A stretch of DNA of 64,000 bases from Saprospirales bacterium (GCA_016703765.1 JADJBL010000002.1:1-64000); one strand, 5' to 3'. Positions 43,463 through 53,110 are shown, counted from the first letter of the stretch. The notes: generated by a model from the letters alone, not told the origin. Made by a program: numbers and translations.

Positions 43463-44074
43463 ATGGCAAGATATACCGGTCCAAGAACGAAAAAATCGAG
43501 AGCGTTCGGTGAAGCCATTTTCGGGCCCAGCAAGGCCTTCGAAAAGAAGAAATACCCTCCCGGTATGCATGGCAACACGCGCCGGCGCCGGCAGCGTTCG
43601 GACTATGCCATCCAGTTGCTCGAAAAACAAAAGGCGAAATATACCTATGGCGTGTTGGAGCGCCAGTTCCGCAACTTGTTTGACAAAGCCCACCGCAAAG
43701 GCGGTATTACGGGTACGGTGCTGCTCCAGTTCCTGGAAGCCCGCCTGGACAATACCGTTTTCCGCCTCGGGATTGCAAACACGCGCCGCGGAGCGCGCCA
43801 GCTCGTTAGCCACCGCCACATTACCGTCAACGGGATCGTGACGAACATACCCTCCTTCCAGCTTCGGCCGGGCGATGTGGTAGCTGTTCGCGGAAAATCC
43901 CAGCACATGGGCCATGTTTCGGAAAACATCGACCGCAGAACGGATTCCCGCCGCTATCCCTGGCTGGAATTCAACCCTGAGAAAATGCAGGGGACCTTTG
44001 TCGCCTACCCGGAGCGGGATAATATCCCCGAAAAGATCAATGAACAGCTGATCGTCGAATTGTACTCGAAATAA
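43463..44074 (+). CDS. rpsD: 30S ribosomal protein S4 (uS4), zinc-free form
   Basis: This 203-residue S4 has no cysteine cluster at the N-terminus ([17 protein letters not shown]), so it is the zinc-independent form. The S4 RNA-binding domain reads [38 protein letters not shown]. It starts 30S assembly and in E. coli represses the alpha operon. Confidence 0.98.
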   Translation: MARYTGPRTKKSRAFGEAIFGPSKAFEKKKYPPGMHGNTRRRRQRSDYAIQLLEKQKAKYTYGVLERQFRNLFDKAHRKGGITGTVLLQFLEARLDNTVFRLGIANTRRGARQLVSHRHITVNGIVTNIPSFQLRPGDVVAVRGKSQHMGHVSENIDRRTDSRRYPWLEFNPEKMQGTFVAYPERDNIPEKINEQLIVELYSK

Positions 44075-44114
44075 GAGCCTGCCCTGAAATTTTTTTAAAA
44101 GTAGAAATTCACCT

Positions 44115-45113
44115 ATGAGTATCCTGAATTTCCAGAAACCCGACAAGATCGTCATGCAGAAAGCAGATGATTTCGAAGGGATATTTGAATTCAAACCCCT
44201 CGAACCGGGCTTCGGCCAAACCGTCGGGAATTCCCTGCGCCGGGTGCTGCTCTCCTCCCTGGAGGGCTATGCCATTTCCGCCGTGCGCATCGCCGGCGTC
44301 GACCACGAATTCTCCACCATCAAAGGGGTGGTCGAAGACGTCGTGGACATCCTGCTCAACCTCAAGCAAATCCGCCTCAAGCAACTGATCCACGACGAAG
44401 ACGTCTCCTCCGAAAAGATCTACCTGACCGTCACGGGCAAAGACGTTTTCCGCGCCAGCGATATCGAAGAACATACCAATGTCTTCAAGGTCATGAACCC
44501 CGAACTGGAGATCTGCCACATGGAGCCTTATGTCAACCTCGAACTCGAATTGACGGTGACCAAAGGCCGCGGCTACGTTCCCGCTGAGGAAAACCTGCCC
44601 AAAGACGCTCCCATCGGCGTGATTCCGATCGACGCCATCTACACGCCTATCAAGAACGTTTCCTACAAGATCGAAAATACCCGTGTGGGCCAGCGCACCG
44701 ACTACGAGAAACTCAACATCGTAGTCAAAACCGACGGCACCATCCACCCGGAAGAAGCCATCAAGGAAGCTTCCCGTATCATGATCCAGCACCTCATGCT
44801 CATCACGGACGAGAATATCACCTTCGATGACGCCACCAGCCGCCAGGACGACATCGTGGACGAGCATATCCTCCACATGCGCAAGCTGCTCAAAACCTCG
44901 CTGGAAGACCTCGACCTGTCCGTCAGGGCCTACAACTGCCTCAAGGCAGCCAAGATCAACACCCTTGCCGAACTGGTCCGCTACGATACCCACGAACTGC
45001 TCAAATTCCGCAACTTCGGAAAAAAATCGCTCGTGGAGATCGAGGAACTCCTGCAAGACAAAGGCCTGACCTTCGGGATGGACCTTTCGAAGTACAAACT
45101 GGAAGAAGAATAA
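44115..45113 (+). CDS. rpoA: DNA-directed RNA polymerase subunit alpha
   Basis: The 332-residue protein has the alpha N-terminal assembly domain (FEFKPLEPGFGQTVGNSLRRVLLSSLEGYAI, about 22-52). Its C-terminal domain (YNCLKAAKINTLAELVRYDTHELLKFRNFGKKSLVEIEELL, about 274-315) has the UP-element and activator contact surface. It is of normal length and intact. It is separated from rplQ by 114 bases with a weak hairpin. Confidence 0.98.
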   Translation: MSILNFQKPDKIVMQKADDFEGIFEFKPLEPGFGQTVGNSLRRVLLSSLEGYAISAVRIAGVDHEFSTIKGVVEDVVDILLNLKQIRLKQLIHDEDVSSEKIYLTVTGKDVFRASDIEEHTNVFKVMNPELEICHMEPYVNLELELTVTKGRGYVPAEENLPKDAPIGVIPIDAIYTPIKNVSYKIENTRVGQRTDYEKLNIVVKTDGTIHPEEAIKEASRIMIQHLMLITDENITFDDATSRQDDIVDEHILHMRKLLKTSLEDLDLSVRAYNCLKAAKINTLAELVRYDTHELLKFRNFGKKSLVEIEELLQDKGLTFGMDLSKYKLEEE

Positions 45114-45227
45114 TCGACGTACAGCCCTTGTAACAAATCATATTTTTTGCAATAACCGGAATGTTTCCGTCGGCGCTGTACCCGGCGATTCTGGTGTTGC
45201 GAGGTTCATCCGATTAAATCACCTACC

Positions 45228-45833
45228 ATGCGACACGGTAATAAGGTAAACCACCTAGGCCGCACGACGGAACACCGAAAGGCATTGCTCCGCAACCTGG
45301 CCATCGCGCTCATCGAGCACAAACGAATTCGCACCACGCTTGCAAAAGCCCGGTCCCTTCGTACTTTTATCGAACCGATCATCACCAAGTCAAAAGAAAA
45401 TACGACGCATTCCCGCCGGGTCGTTTTTTCCTATCTGCAAAACAAGGAAGCCATCAAGGAGCTCTTTAGCACTGTCGCTGAAAAAGTAGGTGATCGCCCG
45501 GGTGGATACGTCCGCGTCATCAAAACCGGTTTCCGCCGGGGCGACGCCGCAGAAATGGCCATGATCGAACTGGTCGATTTCAACGAAGTCTACAGCCTCA
45601 AAAAGACCGAACAGGAAGACTCCAAGAAGAAGCGCACCCGCCGCGGCGGTAGCGGCGCCGGCGCAGCCAAAACCGCAGCTACTGCCGCAGTAGCTGCACC
45701 GACCGTTGAAACCGCAGTCGAGGAAGCTATGGACGTGGAAGAGGAAACGACCGACGCCGCTCCCGAAACTCCGGACACGGAAGCTTCGAACGAGACGGAA
45801 GAAAAGGATAAAGAAGAAAAAACAAACGAATAA
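45228..45833 (+). CDS. rplQ: 50S ribosomal protein L17 (bL17) with long acidic/alanine tail
   Basis: Residues 1-125 form a normal L17 ([41 protein letters not shown] and [32 protein letters not shown]). A further 75 residues follow: a basic RTRRGGSG patch, an Ala/Thr stretch and a Glu/Asp-rich end. Similar tails occur in other Bacteroidota L17 proteins, and their function is unknown. It is the last gene of the ribosomal cluster and is closed by a strong terminator. Confidence 0.96.
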   Translation: MRHGNKVNHLGRTTEHRKALLRNLAIALIEHKRIRTTLAKARSLRTFIEPIITKSKENTTHSRRVVFSYLQNKEAIKELFSTVAEKVGDRPGGYVRVIKTGFRRGDAAEMAMIELVDFNEVYSLKKTEQEDSKKKRTRRGGSGAGAAKTAATAAVAAPTVETAVEEAMDVEEETTDAAPETPDTEASNETEEKDKEEKTNE

Positions 45834-45853
45834 ACCCATACCACCAAAACCTT

Positions 45854-45891
45854 AAAAAGGGCGCCTCCGGAAGGAAGCGCCCTTTTTTTTT
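45854..45891 (+). terminator. terminator of the ribosomal protein cluster
   Basis: AAAAAGGGCGC (45854-45864) pairs with GCGCCCTTTTT (45877-45887) and is followed by more T. It closes the rpsJ-rplQ cluster. Confidence 0.9.
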
Positions 45892-45980
45892 ACAAAATTT
45901 TAGTCGACCTTTAGAAATCCCAGCCGTCCCTCTCCCGATTATAGCATCCCATCACTTAATTCTCAACCTAACCTTACGTC

Positions 45981-48900
45981 ATGAAAAACATCTCTTTCCT
46001 CCTTGCTATGGCCATTCTTTGGCTTTTAGCAGCCTCCAATTCCAAAGGAATCAAATCCTATGACCCGGAATTGAAAATTACAGAGCTCTCAGATCCGGGC
46101 GACACCATCCGGAGCACATCCGGAAGAAAATTGATCGATGCGCTCATAGCCGCTGAAGCCGTGGATTACGCTGTGAACGGCCACCGGATCAAGGATGACG
46201 GCGTCACCATGACTCAGCGGACAAACCTCAACTTTATTTCTACCCCGACGATCAACACCGCGCTGTCTGATGATTCGGCAAATAATGAGACAGAAGTAAG
46301 ATTGAACATACCCGCCTCTGCGGTCGGTCCCACCGAGCTTGCATCGACCTCGGTGAGCGCAGGCTCCTATACCCTGGCCTCTGTCACCATTGACGCCGAT
46401 GGCCGGGTGACCGCAGCGAGTAACGGCACGGGCGATCCGAGCAGCACCAACGAGGGCAGCCTGAGCGTCCTTGCAGGCGCCGGAAGCACCTCCGTCATCA
46501 GCAGCAATACTTCGGGCTCCACAAACGTCACCTTGACGGCGGGCTCGGGCCTGACGATCGCCGAGTCGGGTAACAACATCACCCTGACCAACTCCGGTGA
46601 TACCAACGCGGCCGACGATTTAACCAACACGACGAATGCCGGCGGCGATGTTTCGGGTACGTTTTCCGACCTGCAGATCGTCTCCAACGCGGTGGGCGCA
46701 CCGGAACTGGCCTCGACGGCTGTTTCGCCTGGCTCCTACACCGCTGCAAATATTACCGTAGACTCCGACGGCCGCATTACCGCAGCGAGCAACGGCAGTG
46801 GCGGCGCGACAGGCCATGCAGTTCGCGATGACGGCGTGGGCATGACTCAGCGGGGCGCCCTCAACTTCGTTTCGTCTTCCACCATTGCCGCCACCCTGGC
46901 CGACGACAACGGCGCCGATGAAACGGAAATTTCGCTAAGCATACCCGCCGCAGCAGTCGGTCCCACCGAATTGGCCCCAACCTCGGTGAGCCCCGGTTTC
47001 TATACCCTGGCCTCCGTGACGATAGACGCCGATGGCCGGGTGACCTCCGCGAGCAACGGCACGGCCGATGCCAGCATTACAAACGAGGGTAGCCTGAGCG
47101 TCCTACCGGGCGCCGGAAGCACCTCCGTCATCAGCAGCAATACCTCCGGCTCCACGGACCTCACCTTGACGGCAGGTTCGGGCCTGGCAATCAGCGAATC
47201 GGGTAACAACATCACCCTGACCAATACCGGGGATCCCAGTGCTGCCGACGATTTAACCAACGCCACGAATGCCGGCGGCGATGTTACGGGAGTGTTTTCC
47301 GACTTGCAGATCGTCCCTAACGCGGTGGGCGCATCGGAACTGGCCTCGACGGCTGTGGCGCCGGGTTCCTACACCGCCGCGAATATTACCGTTGACTCAG
47401 ACGGCCGTATCACGGCGGCGAGCAACGGCAGTGGCGGAGCGACAGGCCACGCTCTTCGCGACGACGGCTTGAGTATGACCCAAAGAGGCGCGCTTAATTT
47501 TGTTTCGTCTTCCACGATTCACGCAGGACTGGCAGATGACGGAGGCGCCGATGAAACAGAGGTGACCCTGACCATACCTACCGGCGCAATCAGCTCCAGT
47601 CAACTGGCCTCGACTACCGTAACCCCGGGAAGCTATACCCTGGCCTCCATCTCCGTAGATGCCGACGGGCGCCTGACCGCCGCGAGCAGCGGCACAGCCG
47701 ACCCTAACGTCACCAACGAGGGTAGCCTTACCGTGTTGGGGGGTACGAGCACGACCTCCATCCTGGCGAGCAATACCGCAGGCTCTACCGACGTCATGCT
47801 GATAGCGGGCTCGGGGCTGACGATCAGCGAGGTGGGCAACATGATTACCCTGTCCAACTCCGGCGACACCAATGGAGCCGACGATGTAACCGCTACGAGC
47901 AACGCCGGGGGCGATGTGACGGGCACGTTCTCCAACCTGCAGATCGTTTCCAACGCAGTGGGATCTGCGGAACTGGCCTCCACAGCGGTGGCGCCGGGCT
48001 CTTACACCGCAGCAAATATTACGGTGGACGCCGACGGAAGGATCACCGCGGCGAGCAACGGAAGCGGCGGCGCTACCGGCCACGCTCTTCGCGACGACGG
48101 GGTGGGCATGACCCAAAGGGGGGCGCTGAATTTCGTCTCGACCCCGACTATTGCCGCCATCCTGGCGGATGACAACGGGACGGATGAAACGGAGGTAGCC
48201 CTTTCCATTCCCACCGACGGAGTGGGCCCGGTTCAACTGGCCCCCACAGCGGTAACCCCTGGCGCTTACACCTCCGCCAACATCACCGTCGATGTGGATG
48301 GCCGGATCACGGCTGCGGCCAATGGAAGCGGCGGCGGTGGCGGCGGTTCGCCTTCGGTCATTCCGCCTGCCCCGATCACCGCAGCTCAAAACAACTATAC
48401 CCCCGCCGGTTGGGCGGACGCCACCCTGGTTCGTTTGTCAGGTGACAACGGGTTAAGGGCTATCAACGGCTTTGGAGCGGAAACCTCCGGGGAGATCAAG
48501 ACCCTGGTGAACGTGGGAAGCTATTGTATCTACCTGGCCCCGGAACATGCGAACAGCTCCGCCGAAAACCGGATTAATTATCAGGAAGAAGTGATTTTAT
48601 GGCCGGGTAGCTCCTGTCAAATTTTCTACGATGGTACCGTGAGCCGCTGGCGGGTTCTCACCAACCCTTCCCCTGCGTATCAGGTTCCCAGAAGAGCGAC
48701 CTATTACGACGATCCGGTCGCCCGGGTGCCCACCGAATTGAGCGCGGACAATCCCATGGATTATTGGGGTTCTATCGATGTAACGACAGGCGATGCCAGC
48801 GCTACGGAGCCCTTCAACTACCTCGATATGAATACGGGCAGTACGCCATCGGGCGGCACCGGCCTCATGTATCCCCACGACCACGAGGGGGCATTCGTGG

Positions 48901-49343
48901 GCAGCGCCCACCTGGTGACCAAAACGCACATAAAAACGCCGAATGCCCTGAGCGACAACACCAATAACTATTATTATTTCCTCAGGATAGCGGATTTTCC
49001 CTATTCGGGTTTCTGGGATCAAAACAACACCCTGGGCCTCCGTTATCGCCATTCGGCAAATGGCGGCAAATGGCAGGCATACAGCAGGGTAGGGGGTACG
49101 GATTCGGTGGCGGATACGGGAGTTGTTTTCGAGGTAAATAAGGAATACGAGCTCATGGTATCCCTGAACAAGACCAATACAGAGGCCACTTTCTGGATCG
49201 ACGGCCTAGTAGTCGCCCGAATAACCTCCAACCTGCCTGCGCTCGTCAACGTCGGATGGTCGCAGCAATTGGAAAAAACGGCGGGCTCATCGGCCCGGTC
49301 TTTCAAATCATACCGTTTTATGGCCGCTGCCATAGCGCCCTGA
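45981..49343 (+). CDS. large secreted repeat protein with phage tail-fibre-like modules
   Basis: The 1120-residue protein has a signal peptide (MKNISFLLAMAILWLLAASN). It is built of a 211-residue unit starting at GH(A/R)xRDDGxxMTQRxxLNF, with starts at bases 46179, 46812, 47445 and 48078. Each unit has two motifs of the form PGSYTxAxxTxDxDGRxTAASNG plus a serine/threonine-rich stretch (GSTSVISSNTSGST). Such DGRITAAS modules occur in phage tail fibres and bacterial adhesins. The last 330 residues are unique. They begin with a 70-residue part like tail-fibre tip domains and end in a LamG-like sandwich (SFKSYRFMAAAIAP). No phage genes surround it, so a surface adhesin is most likely. Confidence 0.8.
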   Translation: MKNISFLLAMAILWLLAASNSKGIKSYDPELKITELSDPGDTIRSTSGRKLIDALIAAEAVDYAVNGHRIKDDGVTMTQRTNLNFISTPTINTALSDDSANNETEVRLNIPASAVGPTELASTSVSAGSYTLASVTIDADGRVTAASNGTGDPSSTNEGSLSVLAGAGSTSVISSNTSGSTNVTLTAGSGLTIAESGNNITLTNSGDTNAADDLTNTTNAGGDVSGTFSDLQIVSNAVGAPELASTAVSPGSYTAANITVDSDGRITAASNGSGGATGHAVRDDGVGMTQRGALNFVSSSTIAATLADDNGADETEISLSIPAAAVGPTELAPTSVSPGFYTLASVTIDADGRVTSASNGTADASITNEGSLSVLPGAGSTSVISSNTSGSTDLTLTAGSGLAISESGNNITLTNTGDPSAADDLTNATNAGGDVTGVFSDLQIVPNAVGASELASTAVAPGSYTAANITVDSDGRITAASNGSGGATGHALRDDGLSMTQRGALNFVSSSTIHAGLADDGGADETEVTLTIPTGAISSSQLASTTVTPGSYTLASISVDADGRLTAASSGTADPNVTNEGSLTVLGGTSTTSILASNTAGSTDVMLIAGSGLTISEVGNMITLSNSGDTNGADDVTATSNAGGDVTGTFSNLQIVSNAVGSAELASTAVAPGSYTAANITVDADGRITAASNGSGGATGHALRDDGVGMTQRGALNFVSTPTIAAILADDNGTDETEVALSIPTDGVGPVQLAPTAVTPGAYTSANITVDVDGRITAAANGSGGGGGGSPSVIPPAPITAAQNNYTPAGWADATLVRLSGDNGLRAINGFGAETSGEIKTLVNVGSYCIYLAPEHANSSAENRINYQEEVILWPGSSCQIFYDGTVSRWRVLTNPSPAYQVPRRATYYDDPVARVPTELSADNPMDYWGSIDVTTGDASATEPFNYLDMNTGSTPSGGTGLMYPHDHEGAFVGSAHLVTKTHIKTPNALSDNTNNYYYFLRIADFPYSGFWDQNNTLGLRYRHSANGGKWQAYSRVGGTDSVADTGVVFEVNKEYELMVSLNKTNTEATFWIDGLVVARITSNLPALVNVGWSQQLEKTAGSSARSFKSYRFMAAAIAP
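46179..48077 (+). repeat. three head-to-tail copies of a 633-bp coding repeat
   Basis: The anchor GGC of the GHxxRDDG motif recurs at 46179, 46812, 47445 and 48078, exactly 633 bases apart each time. The three full copies therefore have no net length change. The fourth copy is cut to its first third and passes into a poly-glycine linker. Confidence 0.9.
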
Positions 49344-49352
49344 AAAATTCAT

Positions 49353-49386
49353 AAAGAGACAGCGGCCCCTGGCCGCTGTCTCTTTT
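49353..49386. terminator. bidirectional terminator between convergent genes
   Basis: AAAGAGACAGCGGCC-cct-GGCCGCTGTCTCTTT is a perfect 15-bp stem whose ends carry A and T tracts on both strands. It serves the repeat protein (+) and the helical-repeat protein (-). Confidence 0.9.
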
Positions 49387-49390
49387 CTAC

Positions 49391-50893
49391 TTATTTCAAT
49401 CCTTCCAACAACAAATCCCAGAGGTTTTCATAGGGAATGATCTCGATCTCATGGGCCTCCCGGGCCATGACCAGGGGCAGGTTTTGCAATTGCCGGAGGT
49501 GGGTTGCCGTGCGCCGTTCCAGTTCCTTTCGGCGAAAAAAGGCTTTTGGCAACTGGTTGAGCATTTTGATAAAAAAGTGGGTACGGTAGTGTTCCCCTTT
49601 CCGGAAATGCCGCAGCGCATATCTGGACAGCGCGTCCAGGCGCTCGTTGACCGCGTCCTGCTCGCCCTGCCGGAGCAGGAACAAGATCTGGATGATTAAA
49701 ATAGGGATGTTGTAGCCCCTTTTATCCTTTGCAAAAAGAGGGACCTCGTTGATGAATTTCGCCAATCTAAACCGTTCCAGGCCCGGGCCCGGGTTAGGGA
49801 TTCTGCCAGTTTTGTAAATGTAGTGGATAAAGGCTTCGATAATGTACCATGGCTCCCTGGCCGATGGATACAAATGCCTGAAGTTGGGAGCGCCAATGCT
49901 TTTCAGCCATAACAGATGCGCTTTCTGATAGTCCTTCGAATGAAGCGCCAGAATACAGTGCAGCTCCATTCCCTGGAACCAGTTGCTCTGGCCGGGCTCC
50001 AGCATGTCCAGCAAGCGCTGAATGGCCTCCTCCCCCTTTTGGTACTGTTGCAACTGAATATAGCTGACCACCAGTTGATAGATATAGGGCCGGATGTAGG
50101 AGTCGGGCAGGTTGCTGAAACGCCTGAAATAGCGGACGGCTTCGAGGCAGGATTTTACGGTGGCCTCGTAATCATTGACGATCATATTCATCGCTACGGA
50201 AATGAACCTCACCCGGTGCTGGAGTTTTTTGCTGTTTACCCGCCCCATCAGGCGACGGAGCTCGGCTTCGTAGCGCTGCGCCATTTCGAAGTATTGGTGT
50301 TTGGTGCTTTTATCCTTCACGTAATAGGACAACAGCTCCTCCTGAAACTCGTCCGCCTTGTTTTCGGCGTCGTACAACTCCGTGCAATACAAAACCTTCT
50401 TGTTGTATTCCTCAAACTTCCTCCGCTCGCCCAGGATGACTCCGTAATGATGCCTCAGCAGTTGGAGCGCCTCCAGTTCGATGGGGGTGAGTTCGATCTG
50501 GCGGGCTTTCTTGAGCACCTTGTGCAGCAGCTCGACGGCTACCTGGCGTGCACCCCGCCGCAGCAAAAACCGGGCTGCGGTGAATTCCCGGTGGCAATTG
50601 TAGAAGATCCGTTCGTAGGCGGTTTGGCGGGCCTGTTTCTGGTCGATAAAGAACAGGGTGTTGAGCAAGCGTTTCTTCAGGTCGTGTTTGAGTTTCCAGT
50701 AACTGTTCTTTGCGGTTGCCGGGTTTCCGTACAATAGGCCCATAGCTTCCTCATCGCTGTCGAAGACCCCGGAGGAGATCCCCCTGTACAATTTCATGAT
50801 TTTGGAAGAAGAGGGCAGGGTAGGCCCCAGCAATTCGAGGGATTTGATTTTGTGGCGGTTGACAATGCCCACCAGTTCGCGCAGTTCTTGCAT
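49391..50893 (-). CDS. conserved helical-repeat (TPR-like) protein, unknown function
   Basis: This protein of about 500 residues is almost entirely helical. Repeated pairs of amphipathic helices with aromatic and leucine spacing suggest TPR-like units (for example AVELLHKVLKKARQIELTPIELEALQLL and QLQQYQKGEEAIQRLLDMLEPG). There is no signal peptide or enzyme motif. The start at 50893 is preferred because a near-consensus promoter box (TACCTTTA, reverse, 50930-50937) lies 37 bases upstream. Methionines at 50920 and 50944 are also in frame. It is probably a cytoplasmic scaffold, and the family is not recognised. Confidence 0.75.
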   Translation of the reverse strand: MQELRELVGIVNRHKIKSLELLGPTLPSSSKIMKLYRGISSGVFDSDEEAMGLLYGNPATAKNSYWKLKHDLKKRLLNTLFFIDQKQARQTAYERIFYNCHREFTAARFLLRRGARQVAVELLHKVLKKARQIELTPIELEALQLLRHHYGVILGERRKFEEYNKKVLYCTELYDAENKADEFQEELLSYYVKDKSTKHQYFEMAQRYEAELRRLMGRVNSKKLQHRVRFISVAMNMIVNDYEATVKSCLEAVRYFRRFSNLPDSYIRPYIYQLVVSYIQLQQYQKGEEAIQRLLDMLEPGQSNWFQGMELHCILALHSKDYQKAHLLWLKSIGAPNFRHLYPSAREPWYIIEAFIHYIYKTGRIPNPGPGLERFRLAKFINEVPLFAKDKRGYNIPILIIQILFLLRQGEQDAVNERLDALSRYALRHFRKGEHYRTHFFIKMLNQLPKAFFRRKELERRTATHLRQLQNLPLVMAREAHEIEIIPYENLWDLLLEGLK

Positions 50894-50929
50894 TTCCTGC
50901 CGTTTTGTGCCATGCCCCATCCATCTGTC

Positions 50930-50937
50930 TAAAGGTA
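50930..50937 (-). promoter_or_regulatory. near-consensus -7 box TACCTTTA (reverse strand)
   Basis: TAAAGGTA on the plus strand reads TACCTTTA in reverse, one base from TAnnTTTG. It places the start site near 50922, supporting the downstream methionine codons of the helical-repeat gene. Confidence 0.4.
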
Positions 50938-51138
50938 AGGGCAATAAAATAGAGCGCCCTGGTTTTTTGGGGAATATTTCGCGGTTTTGGCTGCCTGTCT
51001 ACCGGAATGGAGGTAAGAATTTCACGTTTGATCTTTTTGATAAAACGCTGATTATAAACGCATTGATGTTTTATTTTTTTCGACATAGGGGGTAAGCGGG
51101 ACGTACCCTCATGCAGTGCGAAGGCTCTTCTTCCGGGG

Positions 51139-51146
51139 TAGATTTG
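51139..51146 (+). promoter_or_regulatory. -7 promoter box TAGATTTG
   Basis: A perfect TAnnTTTG box lies 37 bases before the small ORF at 51183, inside a 546-base gap between divergent larger genes. The rest of that gap is AT-rich and without recognisable features. Confidence 0.5.
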
Positions 51147-51182
51147 TTTCATGCTTCTTTTTAAACAACAAAACGAAAAGCT

Positions 51183-51254
51183 ATGACGACAAAAAACCAA
51201 CGCGAGGGCAAAGGCGGCAATGCCATTGTCATCGAAGACGAGACACTGGGCTAG
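51183..51254 (+). CDS. possible 23-residue peptide
   Basis: ATG at 51183 opens a 23-codon frame reading MTTKNQREGKGGNAIVIEDE and then TLG. It has an A-rich leader typical of Bacteroidota starts, a TAGATTTG promoter box upstream, and a small GGGC-tagag-GCCC hairpin with T-run at 51248-51264 overlapping its stop. It might be a leader peptide for the PKD-domain gene at 51440, a secreted peptide, or noise. The double glycine is suggestive only. Confidence 0.3.
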   Translation: MTTKNQREGKGGNAIVIEDETLG

Positions 51255-51439
51255 AGGCCCTTTTCGCTAAAAATCATGGGATTTGGAAGCGACGACCAGA
51301 CCATACTAAAATTTATCTAACAGGGGGCCTAGGTCTGAAGGAATAATTGTACCGGGAGGATGAGTCGGTTGTTCCTTGTTCGTTGTCGCTCCAACCCTTT
51401 TTGAGATGACCGGTAAATTCATAAAAAATGGAGGTAATA

Positions 51440-52924
51440 ATGAAAAATTCCACGTTCAGATGGGCAATTGCCCTTGTTTTTTCAGTATGGTGTCTGCCCG
51501 GCATGATTCATGGCCAGCGTTCCTGGGAAGTCGTTCCAACCTATCAGGGGCTCGAGGTGCGCAACAACATGCTGGTATTTTCATCCAAAGCGGTGTTTGA
51601 CCAGGTTTACCAGGATCTCGAGCAGCGGGTCCGGGACTGGAATGCCGATGCCAATGCCCAAACGTGGGAGGATCCGCCCGGAGAAACCTGCCCGGACGAC
51701 AATTCGGTTCTGGCCCTTTTTGAACAGCGCTATCAGCCAAACACGATCCGCAAAGCCACCTTGCAACGTGAATGCGACTGGCTCAACTCCGGGCGCAACC
51801 CGGCGGATTTTACGGGGCACCATCTGGTCGACGAGATCCTCGCCTCCTTGTTCAGCGCGAGCTATCAGGCACAGGTCGGCACGGATATTTACTATCTACC
51901 GCAAAAGGGGATCACCTACATCATTGCCAACGCCGATCTGACGGCGCTCAAGGCCCTGGAAAGGGGAGAAAATCCATATAGTCTGCGCAACGTGACCGTT
52001 CACGGCCCGGAAATTGGGTGCCTTGCCAACTTTTCAACCAATATGGATAACAATTCAACAACGGTGGGATTTACATTTACCGGGGAGCCACAAACAGGTG
52101 CAGCCACCTTTTTCTGGGAGTTTGGCGACGGCAGCAACTCCATGCAGCAAAACCCGACCCACACCTACTCGCAAGCAGGAACCTATACGGTATGCGTTAC
52201 GGTAGAAGTGGAGAGCCCGGAGCCATGTCTGGACCGCCTCTGCAGGGAAATCGAGGTAGGGACCGAAGGCTGCCTCCCGTTTTTTATCTATAACGAAACC
52301 GGCTTGCCCGGAGGCATTTGCTTTCTGGACAACACCAACCTCCTGGAAAACGTGATCAGCTGGGTTTGGGAATTTGGCGACGGGTCACCCCCTGTCACAA
52401 CTCCCAATCCATGTCACACTTTTCCCTGCGACAAAACCTACTTCGTGACCCTCACCGTCGTAACCAGCGGAGGTTGCACCAGCTTCTACGGTTTTCCGGT
52501 GGTTGTGGATTCCTACGATTGTTGCGCTTCCAAGGCAGAGAAAAAAGACCACCAATATTACTCCTCAAATAGCCGCCAAATCAAATACCATCAATACCAA
52601 TTGCAAATCCCATTGCTCTATTACCGGGTGATAGCCACAGTTAAAAATTACAAGCTCAACTCGAACGGCAACTGGAAGAAAGAGGCTGCCAATTTAAAGA
52701 ACGACATCTTTGGAGCTGTCTTTCTTCCCACGGAAGCCGGTTGCAAATGCGATCTGCCCTTTCAGGTTGCGACCACCGAAATTGCCTTTGCCAAGAAAAG
52801 CCTGACTACCACCAAAAAAGTGGGCAAGGCCTTCAAGGCCAAACAAAACTCGGAATGGGGCGTGAAATACACCGTAAACAACGCCTTGCTGACCCAGCAA
52901 ACGACACCCGTTTTATGCGACTGA
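51440..52924 (+). CDS. secreted protein with two PKD domains
   Basis: From the ATG at 51440 the product is 494 residues. It has a signal peptide (MKNSTFRWAIALVFSVWCLPGMIHG). The N-terminal region of about 165 residues has no recognised domain. Two PKD domains follow, each with the WEFGDGS motif (at about 228 and 312), with CVTVEVES and VTLTVVTS strands. The last 125 residues are basic and lysine-rich, with CKCDLPF. No T9SS tail is seen. An alternative ATG at 51428 adds four residues. It is probably an extracellular or surface-bound binding protein. The next gene downstream is another exported protein of unknown role. Confidence 0.75.
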   Translation: MKNSTFRWAIALVFSVWCLPGMIHGQRSWEVVPTYQGLEVRNNMLVFSSKAVFDQVYQDLEQRVRDWNADANAQTWEDPPGETCPDDNSVLALFEQRYQPNTIRKATLQRECDWLNSGRNPADFTGHHLVDEILASLFSASYQAQVGTDIYYLPQKGITYIIANADLTALKALERGENPYSLRNVTVHGPEIGCLANFSTNMDNNSTTVGFTFTGEPQTGAATFFWEFGDGSNSMQQNPTHTYSQAGTYTVCVTVEVESPEPCLDRLCREIEVGTEGCLPFFIYNETGLPGGICFLDNTNLLENVISWVWEFGDGSPPVTTPNPCHTFPCDKTYFVTLTVVTSGGCTSFYGFPVVVDSYDCCASKAEKKDHQYYSSNSRQIKYHQYQLQIPLLYYRVIATVKNYKLNSNGNWKKEAANLKNDIFGAVFLPTEAGCKCDLPFQVATTEIAFAKKSLTTTKKVGKAFKAKQNSEWGVKYTVNNALLTQQTTPVLCD

Positions 52925-52939
52925 TTCGTTCGAGGTCGC

Positions 52940-52964
52940 GGGTAAGACCAGGATGGTCTTACCC
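52940..52964 (+). terminator. hairpin after the PKD protein
   Basis: GGGTAAGACCA-gga-TGGTCTTACCC, an 11-bp stem, lies 15 bases after the stop. The T-run is short (AACCTTT), so termination may be partial. Confidence 0.6.
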
Positions 52965-53110
52965 AACCTTTACCGGGTGATCGCCGGAAAGACCTAAAGA
53001 AATATGCTTGGTCCCGGGCAGGTTATTTGGAGTGTAGATGGAGACGGAATGACCTGCGCAACACCGGGCCAAGCTTTTTAGCCCGTTTGATTTACTTAAT
53101 CTTTTGAACC

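Noticed and set aside
45981..49343. Prophage remnant
   Set aside because: Only fibre-like repeats are present. There is no integrase, capsid, terminase or attachment site nearby, and the protein has a secretion signal.
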